A stretch of DNA of 64,000 nt, from positions 372,001-436,000 of the forward strand of contig JAAXKQ010000001.1 in assembly GCA_025612245.1 (NCBI GenBank), read 5' to 3'. This stretch comes from Ignavibacteria bacterium. GTDB lineage: Bacteria; Bacteroidota; Ignavibacteria; Ignavibacteriales; SURF-24. The translations under genes were made by a program, and so were the position numbers. This document shows positions 41,916-50,615 of this stretch, in pieces (position 1 is the first letter of the stretch; the number at the start of each line of letters is the position of its first letter). The notes under the pieces were generated by a model that was given only the letters and a program-made list of their open reading frames with translations, searched no databases and was not told where the DNA came from.

Positions 41916-44183
41916 TTAAATCAGCCTTTTAATTATCTCCAGAAGGTTACTCTGGTCGAAACTGCTTTTTACGACGTAGGCATCTGCACCTGAATCAATG
42001 CCGCGTGTCTTGTCCGTAGAATTTTCAAGAGCCGTAACGAGTACTACCGGAATATTCTTAAGTTTCTCATCCTGCCTTAATGCCCGTGTCAGGTCAAATC
42101 CGTTCATGCGCGGCATTTCAACGTCCGTTACAATGAGATCGAAGTGCCCGGTCTTGATCTTTGCCAGGGCATCGCTTCCGTCGACGGCAAGAGTTACCTT
42201 ATAGCCTGCAGATTCGAGTATATCCTTGAGAAGTGTCCTGGAAGTAATGGAGTCATCGGCTACAATGATGCTTCCGGGTCCCGCAGCTTCATCATTTGAT
42301 GCTTCAAAGGATGCACTAATGCTTCCGCTTTGTATTGCATCCAAAAGTTCATCAGCGTTAAGTATGATGGCAAGATTTCCGCTGCCGAGTACCGTTGCAC
42401 CGTTCATGTTTCTTACCTTCGCAAGTTGCTTGTTGAAAGGCTTAAAAATTACCTCGCCTTCATTTATTATACCGTCAACAGCAAGAGCCGCCCTCCGTCC
42501 TCTGGATAAGAGCATTAAAACAGACAAGTACAGGGAGGATTTACTTTCATATTTGCGTTTAAGTCCGAGGAGGTCGTGCAGAAAAATGAGTGACACAGGA
42601 GTGCCATTAAACAACATTGTTTCGCGGTTTTCAACAGTTTTTACTTCCTTGCTTTCAATTCTCATGACCCTTTCGACGTACCCTGAAGGGATGACAAAAA
42701 ACTGCCCTGAAGCCTCTGCAATTACGCCTCTTAAAGTAGTAAGCGTAACCGGCAGGCTAATAATGAAAGTTGTGCCTTTATTCCTTCCCGTAGAAACACT
42801 GATGGAGCCTCCAAGGCGGTTTACAGTTTCTTGGACTATTGGCATTCCAAGGCCCCTGCCTGAAATATCCGTCACAGTCCGGCTGGAGGAGACTCCGGAG
42901 GCATAAATCAGCTCCAGAATTTCAGACTCCTCCATACTGCCGGCCCTTTGCTCAGTGATTACTCCCTGCCTTAAGGCTGCGGCTTTAAGACTTTCTTTGT
43001 CAATACCCTTTCCGTCATCACTAATTGTAACTTCAATTGAGCTGCCGCTTAAATTGGTAACGCCGACGGAAATTTTGCCCCGGGAGGGCTTGCCCTTACT
43101 TAACCTTTCAGACGGCCTTTCTATGCCGTGATCGATGGAATTTCTGATAATATGGATCAAAGGCTCCTTCAACTCATCAAGCACTCTTTTGTCCACGTTA
43201 ACGCTGAGGCCTGCCAACTCAAGAGAAACTTCCTTTCCCAGTTCCACCGATAAGTCACGCACAAGCTTCGGCAGTATGTCAAGAAGGTATGAAGCCGGGA
43301 ACATCAGCCTGCTACGAAGCTCATCCTGGACCATCCGGACCTTTGAATTGAGGTCGCTTGCATGCTGGCGGCTGAATCTTGAAAGTGTACCAACTTTTTC
43401 TTCAAAAGAAGCCGCATAGGCTAAGTCCTTCTCTATCGATCCGGGCAAAATATCCTTCCTTTGAGAAGAATCCTTTCCCAGATAAGTCCGGTGGCTTTCG
43501 TGCTTAAGGCGCAAGTTGTTTAATTCTCTTTTCCATTCTGCTATCTTCCGGTTCAGTTCGTTCAAATCTGAAATCATGTGATCAAACGACAGCCTCAGCG
43601 ATAAAAGGTCTTCCACCTTAAGTAACAATGAATCCATCAGCACAACGGGTAACCTTACGGTCTGAGTCTCCTTTTTTTCGTCTACTTTATCCATTCCGGC
43701 AGAAGCTGAGGAAACGAGCTCGTTTTTGGGAGTGTTTAGCTTTGAAATCGGGGCTTCTTCAAGTTGAGGAGCATCAGGCGCGCCTTCAAAGATCACATTA
43801 AGCTCCCTTACAATCAAGTCATATTCGCTGAAATAGCCTACCTTTTCCTCTTCCGAAACACCGGACGTAAAGTTACTAATCAGGTTTATTAGGCGGTGCA
43901 CCAGATTAAAAAGTTCACGCGAATGTAGAACTGAACCCTTCTTTAGTCCTGAGAACACAGTTTCAAGTGTCCTGCAGACTGCCTCAATTTCCATTATGCC
44001 GACGGCCCTTGCAGCCCCTTTGAGGCTGTGTGCCTCGCGGTAGAGCCCTTCAGTAATTTCAGCACTTCTTTCCTGGCCCTTTACACCTTCCAGTTCTATG
44101 AGACTCATAGACATGCTGCTAACATGCTCTTCTGACTCTATCCTGAATGTGGCTAAAAGCCTTTTTAAGAATTCCTGATCCAT
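41916..44183 (-). CDS. cheA: Hybrid chemosensory kinase CheA-REC
   Basis: The 755-residue kinase has HPt His52 (REAHSLKGAARAVG), a long linker and a dimerisation helix region. The ATPase domain has IRNSIDHGIE, DDGKGID and SGRGLGM, and a CheW-like domain (about 480-610) follows. A C-terminal receiver has Asp687 (IVTDVEMPRMNGFDL). The order matches WspE-type hybrids rather than classic CheA, which lack the receiver. It phosphorylates CheB and probably the downstream receivers. The linker has a coiled region of about 50 residues near 190-240. Confidence 0.95.
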   Translation of the reverse strand: MDQEFLKRLLATFRIESEEHVSSMSMSLIELEGVKGQERSAEITEGLYREAHSLKGAARAVGIMEIEAVCRTLETVFSGLKKGSVLHSRELFNLVHRLINLISNFTSGVSEEEKVGYFSEYDLIVRELNVIFEGAPDAPQLEEAPISKLNTPKNELVSSASAGMDKVDEKKETQTVRLPVVLMDSLLLKVEDLLSLRLSFDHMISDLNELNRKIAEWKRELNNLRLKHESHRTYLGKDSSQRKDILPGSIEKDLAYAASFEEKVGTLSRFSRQHASDLNSKVRMVQDELRSRLMFPASYLLDILPKLVRDLSVELGKEVSLELAGLSVNVDKRVLDELKEPLIHIIRNSIDHGIERPSERLSKGKPSRGKISVGVTNLSGSSIEVTISDDGKGIDKESLKAAALRQGVITEQRAGSMEESEILELIYASGVSSSRTVTDISGRGLGMPIVQETVNRLGGSISVSTGRNKGTTFIISLPVTLTTLRGVIAEASGQFFVIPSGYVERVMRIESKEVKTVENRETMLFNGTPVSLIFLHDLLGLKRKYESKSSLYLSVLMLLSRGRRAALAVDGIINEGEVIFKPFNKQLAKVRNMNGATVLGSGNLAIILNADELLDAIQSGSISASFEASNDEAAGPGSIIVADDSITSRTLLKDILESAGYKVTLAVDGSDALAKIKTGHFDLIVTDVEMPRMNGFDLTRALRQDEKLKNIPVVLVTALENSTDKTRGIDSGADAYVVKSSFDQSNLLEIIKRLI

Positions 44184-44219
44184 TGTTTTCTTGAATGATT
44201 ATAAAACCGGGGCAGCTTT

Positions 44220-45974
44220 TTAGACTGCCTTGAAAATTGTTACAAGCTCTTTAAGCCTTTTACTCAGCATCTGCAGGTCCTTGGCCGAAGTTTCTAGCTG
44301 CCGGGTTGTAGTTACATTCTGCGAGCTTGCAAGCTTTATGTTTTCCATGGCAAGGGTTATCTGTTCCATGCCGACGACCTGTTCATGACTGGTAACAGAG
44401 GTCTGGAAAGCTGCGTCCTTTGCAACGTTAATTGTGTCTACGAGTTTCTGAATTGCCTCACCCGATTCTCCGGCAAGTTTAATTCCCGTATCGACAATCT
44501 TCTCCCCCTGCTCTGTAGCCAGCACGGCAGAATTTATGGCGTTCTGTATGTCGTTAAGTGCCGAACGGACCTGTGTGGTGGATTGCTTTGACTGTTCTGC
44601 AAGGCTTTTAATTTCCTGAGCTACAACGGCAAATGCTTTTCCGTGTTCCCCCGCCCTTACTGCTTCAATTGAAGCATTTACGGCAAGAAGGTTTGTCTGT
44701 TCAGCAATGTCGTTTACAGCAATTATGATGTCTGAAATGACTTTACTGTGTTCAGAAAGCCTGATAATATTCTCAGCAATTATTATCATCTGGCTTCCAA
44801 TCTTGTCAATTCCTTCACGGGTTTCCTCGGTTGACTTCTGTCCCGATTCCGAATAATCGGTGGCACGGCTTGCAATATCAAGTACATCGCGGCTCTTGGC
44901 ATTTGAGTTTTCGGAAGTTTTCCGCACCTCTTCAACCGTTGAGGTGGTCTCTCCAATTGAACTTGCGATTTCAGAAGAACTAGCCGCAAGCTGTGCCACT
45001 CCGGCCAGAATTTCCGATGTGGAGCTATTCAGTACGTTTACCGTTTCCCTCAGGTCCGAAGTAACTTTATTCAGGTTTGCAATCATTACGTTAAGAGAAT
45101 TTGCAAGCACATCCCGCTCTGACCTCGGGCGTGCCCTGACGTTAAGATTGCCTGAGGCAATGTTGTTTGAAATGGCGGTAATTTCCTTAAGGTAAACTGT
45201 CATCCTGCTGAAAGTATCCCATAGTGAGCCTATCTCGTCTGTCCTTTTGAGTTCAGGCATTGCAAAGTCCACCTCTCCTTGAGAAATCTTGTCTGAAAAA
45301 CCTTCCAAAGTCTGTATAGGCCTGGCCATGATCTTGTCCAGGTAATAAACTACAATTATAAACACCATAAGGAACAAAAGTCCTATTATTCCAAGCTGCG
45401 TAAGATAGCTTTCAAAAGCCTGGTTAACCTCTTGGACATGCCGGTCGACGGAGTTGCTGGTCTTTTCAGCAAGACCGATGGCAGCGGATCGGATCCTTTC
45501 GTATAAAGGGGCGAGATTTGCCCTGCCATAGACCACAGCATCACTTGCCCGGTTCTGCCCTACGAGTTGAACCTGGCGCTCTATGCCCTCCTTAAGATGG
45601 TCGTACTCGCGCTTCATTTCGAGCACTTCATTCCTGTCCGGGAACTGTTGAGTATCAAAGTCAAGAAGACGCTTAAAGTAATTTTCCACCACCTGTTCCA
45701 TTTGTCTGGCCTCTGCGAGTAATGCCGCTCTCTGGTCTGCGTACTCCGGCATAAGATACTGCAGCAATTTGATCCTGAGTCTGTTCAGGTTCGACCTGAC
45801 TTCAATTGAATTGATGGCGATATTGTATTCCACCCCGGCCAGGCGCTGCTGACTCTGCCTTAGGGAAGAAACTCTAAAGGCAGAGATCAAAGCCACAATA
45901 AGTAAAGCCAGAAGTATGAGGCCAAAGCTCAGGTATAACTTCACCCTAATTGAAAGATTCAAAAACCACTGCAT
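44220..45974 (-). CDS. Methyl-accepting chemosensory receptor with two HAMP domains
   Basis: The receptor has two membrane helices (about 10-32 and 188-212) bracketing a mostly helical periplasmic sensor of about 155 residues. Two HAMP-like domains then follow each other (from ARPIQTLEGFSDKISQGEV and from ISNNIASGNLNVRARP). The signalling domain ends at the hairpin tip DIAEQTNLLAVNASIEAVRAGEHGKAFAVVAQEI. The tip differs slightly from the consensus NLLALNAAIEA (AVNAS). No NWETF-type C-terminal pentapeptide is present. It resembles WspA, the receptor of Wsp-type systems. Confidence 0.92.
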   Translation of the reverse strand: MQWFLNLSIRVKLYLSFGLILLALLIVALISAFRVSSLRQSQQRLAGVEYNIAINSIEVRSNLNRLRIKLLQYLMPEYADQRAALLAEARQMEQVVENYFKRLLDFDTQQFPDRNEVLEMKREYDHLKEGIERQVQLVGQNRASDAVVYGRANLAPLYERIRSAAIGLAEKTSNSVDRHVQEVNQAFESYLTQLGIIGLLFLMVFIIVVYYLDKIMARPIQTLEGFSDKISQGEVDFAMPELKRTDEIGSLWDTFSRMTVYLKEITAISNNIASGNLNVRARPRSERDVLANSLNVMIANLNKVTSDLRETVNVLNSSTSEILAGVAQLAASSSEIASSIGETTSTVEEVRKTSENSNAKSRDVLDIASRATDYSESGQKSTEETREGIDKIGSQMIIIAENIIRLSEHSKVISDIIIAVNDIAEQTNLLAVNASIEAVRAGEHGKAFAVVAQEIKSLAEQSKQSTTQVRSALNDIQNAINSAVLATEQGEKIVDTGIKLAGESGEAIQKLVDTINVAKDAAFQTSVTSHEQVVGMEQITLAMENIKLASSQNVTTTRQLETSAKDLQMLSKRLKELVTIFKAV

Positions 45975-46000
45975 CTTTTTCTTGCTCCCTGAAAAGAAAG

Positions 46001-46612
46001 TTATGTCTTGTCATTTATAATTAGAGAACTGTCATTTAAGAGCTTGCTGCCGTCCAAGATGGCTACTCTGCCGGATGTAACGGCCTTGAGATATTTTTGC
46101 CTTATGGCATTTAGGTCTGAAAGGATTTTTATGCTGTTTCGAAGAGAAAGCTTTTTAATACCCGCGATCTCATCGGCCAGTATGCCGAAGGTCATCTCAT
46201 TATCCTGCAAAATGATGACCCACTTAAAACCGGGATTTGGGTCATTTGGGAGCTCAAAAAAAACTTTAATGTCCAAAACTGAGATTATATTTCCCCTCAG
46301 GTTGACGATTCCTTTTACAAAAGGAGGTGTTAGGGGTACGGGAGTAATTTCCTTCACGTGAATTACTTCTTTCAGGTAAAGCGTCTCAATTGCGAATCTT
46401 TCAGAAGCAAGCCCGAATTCAATTACTTCAGTTTCCTCTTTTGCCTCGTTCCTGGAAACCTTTTCGGCTAGCTTTTCAGCACGTTTTCTTAAGATTGCCT
46501 CTTTTTCAGGATCTCCTGCTTCAAGGGCAGATTCAGACAAAGCCCTAAGCTTTTTCATTACTGCCCCAAGCTGCTCGTGGCTTAATTTAAGGTTGCCTTT
46601 CTTGTCAAGCAT
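46001..46612 (-). CDS. cheW: CheW-type adaptor with helical N-terminal extension
   Basis: The CheW fold spans residues about 65-200 (VIEFGLASERFAIETLYLKEVIHVKEITPVPLTPPFVKGIVNLRGNIISVLDIKVFFELP). The first 60 residues form a charged helix pair (LSHEQLGAVMKKLRALSES and KEAILRKRAEKLAEKVSR) that ordinary CheW lacks. It is the adaptor nearest the receptor gene. This is one of two CheW proteins in the operon. Confidence 0.92.
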   Translation of the reverse strand: MLDKKGNLKLSHEQLGAVMKKLRALSESALEAGDPEKEAILRKRAEKLAEKVSRNEAKEETEVIEFGLASERFAIETLYLKEVIHVKEITPVPLTPPFVKGIVNLRGNIISVLDIKVFFELPNDPNPGFKWVIILQDNEMTFGILADEIAGIKKLSLRNSIKILSDLNAIRQKYLKAVTSGRVAILDGSKLLNDSSLIINDKT

Positions 46613-46635
46613 AAGCTATAATTATATATTTTTAA

Positions 46636-48078
46636 TTATGTTCCAAGCTGTCTTTCCACAATTTCCTTCATCCTTCCTGCCGTAACACCTTCCGTTTCAT
46701 CAAGCACCTCGTCCTGATCGAAATTTTTCAGAATATTAAGAGCCGATCTCAGGTATCTTCTTGAGAGTTCCGGGAAGTTTTTTTTCCTGTACATGTTTGC
46801 CAGATAATAGTTGGCAAGAAAACTCCCCGGCTCCAGGTAAACGGCTTTTTTCAGCTCCTCGACCGCCCCGGTAGAATCGCCCGAGATATTAAGAAGGTTA
46901 GCCAGCAGAATGTAAAACCTTGCGCTAAGCTTGTTTTCTTCAATTCCCTTTCGGCACCAGGCAATTGCAAGCTCAATGTCGCCTGCAGAGCTGAGGGCTC
47001 TTATGAGCACTTCAAAGGACTCAATTCTACTCCCGGGGTTTTGCTGCTCCTCTACAGGAGCCGCCATGGAGAGGCTGGATAAAAGGATGCCAACTGCCTT
47101 TTCATATTCACCCGATGAAAAAAGAAATTTTGCCTCTTCGCCAGGAAGCCTTTCTTTGAGGACCTTTCTTTGGGAAGACTCTTCGGAGGAGGCTCTTTGC
47201 ACTTTCGAGGAGCCCGACACGGGTACAGGCTGTGTTTCAGGCTTTTGGCTTTTAGGCGCCACAGACTTCACGTTAATGCTTTTTTTCCGGAAAAGGACCG
47301 TACTCTGATAATTTATCCTTTCAAAGCGCTTTGTGTAAATGTTTGAAATTTCTGCCAGACCGAGCGCCAGGAAGCCGCCTTCTTTAAGCTTGTCGTGAAA
47401 TTTATGGACAACGCCGTTTCGGAGCTCTTCACCAAAGTACATAATTACGTTACGGCAGAAAATCATGTCAAAGGGCCCTCTATGGTGCGGCAGATAGTAG
47501 CTTCCTTCGGCCAGGTTAAGAAAGCCGAAACTGACCATCTCTCTAATTTCCTCGTTTATCCTGTACTTATTATTTCCCAAAGGCGTAAAGTAACTGTTCT
47601 TTACGGCATCGGAAACGCCCCTGAATGACCAGTCGCCGAATACTCCGGCTGCTGCTTTTTTAAGAAAATCGCGGTTCAAATCTGTAGCCACAATGTTCAG
47701 ATGAAAACGAATGTCCTTGAAGAGTTCTTTCATTAAAATGGCCAATGAATATGGCTCTTCGCCCGTACAGCATCCGGCGCTCCAGATGTCAATTGCGCCA
47801 TTTTCCTCAACAATCCTGATTATCTCCGGCTTCAGGGCTTCCAGTGTGGCAGCTTCGCGGAAGAAGTACGTTTCACCGATTGTAAGATATTTTGCCAGGA
47901 GGCTTATCCTTTCAGTCTGAGGCACGCTGAAGAGAAAATCCACAAATTCACCTGTATTCTGGAAATTGCTCTCCTTTGCAGCCAGGCTAATGACCCTTTC
48001 AAGTTCATGAGCTCTTTCTATGGGGTAATAGATTCCCAGGAAGTCGTTAATATATTTAAGAAGATCGCTAAGGTGCAT
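46636..48078 (-). CDS. cheR: CheR methyltransferase with C-terminal TPR repeats (WspC-like)
   Basis: CheR methylates receptor glutamates using SAM. The N-terminal helical domain (about 1-85) is followed by the SAM-binding core (DIWSAGCCTGEEPYSLAIL, about 97-115) and the conserved DMIFCRNVIMYF. Residues about 310-460 contain several TPR-like helical repeats (SGEYEKAVGILL, SAGDIELAIAWCRKGIE, YILLANLLNISGDSTGAVEELKKAVYLEPGS). The CheR-TPR fusion is the hallmark of WspC. It lies between two cheW genes, with gaps of 12-23 bases. Confidence 0.95.
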   Translation of the reverse strand: MHLSDLLKYINDFLGIYYPIERAHELERVISLAAKESNFQNTGEFVDFLFSVPQTERISLLAKYLTIGETYFFREAATLEALKPEIIRIVEENGAIDIWSAGCCTGEEPYSLAILMKELFKDIRFHLNIVATDLNRDFLKKAAAGVFGDWSFRGVSDAVKNSYFTPLGNNKYRINEEIREMVSFGFLNLAEGSYYLPHHRGPFDMIFCRNVIMYFGEELRNGVVHKFHDKLKEGGFLALGLAEISNIYTKRFERINYQSTVLFRKKSINVKSVAPKSQKPETQPVPVSGSSKVQRASSEESSQRKVLKERLPGEEAKFLFSSGEYEKAVGILLSSLSMAAPVEEQQNPGSRIESFEVLIRALSSAGDIELAIAWCRKGIEENKLSARFYILLANLLNISGDSTGAVEELKKAVYLEPGSFLANYYLANMYRKKNFPELSRRYLRSALNILKNFDQDEVLDETEGVTAGRMKEIVERQLGT

Positions 48079-48090
48079 AAAAAGCCTGTT

Positions 48091-48552
48091 TTAACTTTCC
48101 TTTCCTGAAAGTTTTTTTAAGATCTCATCCAGCTTGTAAATCTCCACGTTAAGAAAGAAGTCCTCAGTATTGTTGATAATTATCAGCTCACCGGCTACAT
48201 CGAGCACGCTGTTCTTATAATTCAGCTCTGGCCAGGATGAATTAAGGCTCTTGATTTTTTCTTCCGGTATGTCCAGGCTGCTTAATATATCGTCCACATA
48301 CACTGCAAACCTGCGCTCACCGCCTTTAAGTATAATAATTTTGTCCCCTGGATCAACAGGTTTTTCCGGCAGGGCGAATTTCCGACGCATATCGGCAACA
48401 GGGAGAATATCGCCATGGTAGTTAATTACGCCGAGCATAATGTCGGGTTTTCCGGCTAACTCAGTAATAGCAACAGCCTTAAGTACGCTCTCCACGTCCC
48501 TGAGGTAGAAAGAAATTTTCTTTTTATCCACTTGAGCCGTTATAATATCCAA
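48091..48552 (-). CDS. cheW: CheW-type adaptor, first gene of the chemosensory operon
   Basis: The 153-residue adaptor has the CheW pattern FYLRDVESVLKAVAITELAGKPDIMLGVINYHGDILPVADMRRKFALP (about 15-62) and ends in a helix. It is shorter than the second copy and is the first gene of the operon, with cheR 12 bases behind. It probably pairs the receptor with the hybrid kinase. Confidence 0.92.
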   Translation of the reverse strand: MDIITAQVDKKKISFYLRDVESVLKAVAITELAGKPDIMLGVINYHGDILPVADMRRKFALPEKPVDPGDKIIILKGGERRFAVYVDDILSSLDIPEEKIKSLNSSWPELNYKNSVLDVAGELIIINNTEDFFLNVEIYKLDEILKKLSGKES

Positions 48553-48911
48553 ATTATCCCAATGAGGTGTTAAAAAAATAAGATAGGAAATTATGCAACT
48601 AGTTCAAAATAAAGGCTTAAGGGGGCCCTAAATGACGTTCCCCTTAAGGCTCCCTCCTCCTGGGGGAAAGAAAGATATATTCAGTTTCTGCCAGCCATTT
48701 CGTCGGATAAAAACCTGCCCTCAGCTTTTGAAAAGCCGCTCTGGCGGAAAAAAAAAGACGGATACAAAATATCGTATTATTATCCGGCAATATGAAAAAG
48801 CTGGCAGAAAAAGTGTCAAAAAGATGAGTGTTGCTAAAATAATACTTGTAGTGTTCTCTGAACAGCGGCAAAAAAAAGCCATGTTCAGTTGCAGACTTTA
48901 AGTCGGTTGTG
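48553..48911. other. 359-base intergenic region upstream of the chemosensory operon
   Basis: This stretch holds the operon promoter. A 9-base inverted repeat pairs CTTAAGGGG (48616-48624) with CCCCTTAAG (48640-48648) 64 bases before the first cheW start, where it could serve as an operator. Frames of 89-97 codons on each strand overlap here but have no RBS and no coding character, so I regard none as a gene. Confidence 0.45.
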
Positions 48912-49130
48912 TTATTCAACCTTGAATTCTTTTGCATTCCAGGCCGGGGTCAGGCCAAATAATTTTTCTTCATATACCTCGTGCGCATATGGCCCCTTTC
49001 CCTGAGGGAATGCTTCCTCGTAACGCAGTTGATCCGTCTTGGACCGGGTCATATGGATTATGGTCGGCTCTTTACCGTTTTTATCGATAAAGTCGCATAT
49101 CATTTTCAGAATTTCCTGTTTTATGGACAT
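48912..49130 (-). CDS. Small protein of unknown function
   Basis: The 72-residue protein has a helical N-terminus (SIKQEILKMICDFIDKNGKEP), a strand IIHMTRSKTDQLRY, and an end EVYEEKLFGLTPAWNAKEFKVE that recalls small phage-associated proteins of unknown role; I cannot name a family. The ATG has GAGG at a suitable distance. It is transcribed toward the chemosensory operon with a 359-base gap. Confidence 0.65.
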   Translation of the reverse strand: MSIKQEILKMICDFIDKNGKEPTIIHMTRSKTDQLRYEEAFPQGKGPYAHEVYEEKLFGLTPAWNAKEFKVE

Positions 49131-49452
49131 AAAGTAACCTCAATTTTCAAATAATCTGTGTTGATAATCCTTTCTAAAAATTTTTGGATATAACTCTTTT
49201 AATTTCACACGCCAAACTTTGAAAAAAAACGCGAGATTGTCAACGTGATTAAGAATTATTATTGGATAGAATTTCCCGATGAGGGAATAATTTTTTATAA
49301 ATGCACAGTTAAGTCGTTTTTTCTAAAAATTTTCCTGTCCCCCTTAATTCAAGGAACGGGAATTATATTGCAATTTAGCTGTTTATTTTAAATTTTATAA
49401 CGTGCAAAAAAGCATGGCATATAAATTTACTTTCCATCAAGATGGAGAAATT
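49131..49452. other. 322-base divergent intergenic region, AT-rich
   Basis: It separates the small minus-strand gene from the phosphatase gene. A longer frame of the phosphatase starts at a GTG in this region (49402), but no ribosome binding site precedes it. I see no hairpin, gene or clear promoter pair. Confidence 0.4.
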
Positions 49453-50433
49453 ATGAGACATGATGACCTGAATGACATCAGGGGTAAAATACTGGACAGA
49501 AAAAATAAGCTCGTCGACCTTACGCAAAAGTATATATCTGCTTCTGAAGTAATGGATCTTCTCCAGGAAGTGGAGGCCGCTTTGTTACGCATGAATAACG
49601 GGACCTATGGAACATGCGAGGTGTGCGGTGAACCCATTGAAATAGATTCTCTGGAAACCGACCCGCTTGTAAGGTTTTGCCTGGACCACATGAATTCCGA
49701 GCAGCAGCGGAGCCTGGAGGAAGACCTGAAGCTTGCAATGAAGATACAAAGAAAACTCCTGCCCCAAATGGACGTGAAAGTCCCGGGATGGGACATTTCC
49801 TACCATTATGAACCGGCGGGCTTTGTGAGCGGCGATTACTGCGATATAATTATTCCGGAGGTAAACCACGACCATTATTACCTGGTTTTGGGTGACGTTT
49901 CCGGCAAGGGAGTTGCAGCTTCGATGCTTATGACGCACCTTCACGCCATGTTCCACAGCCTTATACCTCTTGACCTCAAATCGAACGAAATAATGGAAAG
50001 AGTAAACAGACAGCTGTGCGAAAGCACAGCTTCATCGCAGTTTGCAACACTCATTCTGGCTGATGCCTTTGACGATGGGAAAGTTGAAATTACAAATGCA
50101 GGACACTGCCCTCCCATTCTTTTCAGTAACGGAAACTATAAGGAGCTTGCCACAAACGGAATACCGATGGGCGTGCTATGCAGCTCGGCTTATAACAGCA
50201 GCTTTGTAGAAATGAAGCCCGGCGACGTGCTCTTTATCTATACAGACGGACTTAGCGAGGCTTCCAGAAATGAAGAGCAGTTTGAGACAGACAGGATATT
50301 AAGGCTTGGAAAAGAATTCAAGTATATGGAAAGCAGACAAATAGTGGAAGCCGTTAAAACAGAGCTTAACGGCTTTCTTGGCGGAAACCCGAAAGCTGAC
50401 GACCTGACGATAATGGTACTCAAGAAAATCTGA
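49453..50433 (+). CDS. DksA/TraR-type zinc finger fused to RsbU/SpoIIE phosphatase
   Basis: The N-terminal part (about 1-85) is a helix (LNDIRGKILDRKNKLVDLTQ) followed by a DksA-like zinc finger with ligands Cys55, Cys58, Cys76 and His79 (C-x2-C-x17-C-x2-H). The rest (about 90-326) is a PP2C-type serine phosphatase of the RsbU/SpoIIE family: a linker helix KLAMKIQRKLLPQM, metal site FVSGDYCDI, LGDVSGKGVAASMLM, and the end DGLSEA and ADDLTIMVL. Such phosphatases usually regulate anti-sigma or STAS partner proteins. The zinc finger may tether it to RNA polymerase or another protein. The ATG at 49453 has GGAGAAATT before it; the frame to 49402 does not. Confidence 0.85.
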   Translation: MRHDDLNDIRGKILDRKNKLVDLTQKYISASEVMDLLQEVEAALLRMNNGTYGTCEVCGEPIEIDSLETDPLVRFCLDHMNSEQQRSLEEDLKLAMKIQRKLLPQMDVKVPGWDISYHYEPAGFVSGDYCDIIIPEVNHDHYYLVLGDVSGKGVAASMLMTHLHAMFHSLIPLDLKSNEIMERVNRQLCESTASSQFATLILADAFDDGKVEITNAGHCPPILFSNGNYKELATNGIPMGVLCSSAYNSSFVEMKPGDVLFIYTDGLSEASRNEEQFETDRILRLGKEFKYMESRQIVEAVKTELNGFLGGNPKADDLTIMVLKKI

Positions 50434-50615
50434 CAAAGTGACTTAAAAATGACTTAATAATGGCCCTGAAATTCCGTTTAATATAATAATATGCCCGGAG
50501 GATGCCGTTTATTTTTTAATCTTGCCGGCCAGGAATATTTGTGCATTTGTTAAATGCTATTATTTTTTAAGTCAAACTGTTGCACTGCAGTTGATGGAAC
50601 AGCGAAAGAAATGAA

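Noticed and set aside
42226-42906. 226-codon plus-strand frame opposite cheA
   Set aside because: The minus-strand CheA is conserved throughout; the plus-strand frame is a Ser/Leu-rich shadow.
48632-48937. Overlapping frames of 89 and 97 codons in the region before the chemosensory operon
   Set aside because: They overlap each other on opposite strands, have no RBS and show low-complexity Lys or Phe runs.
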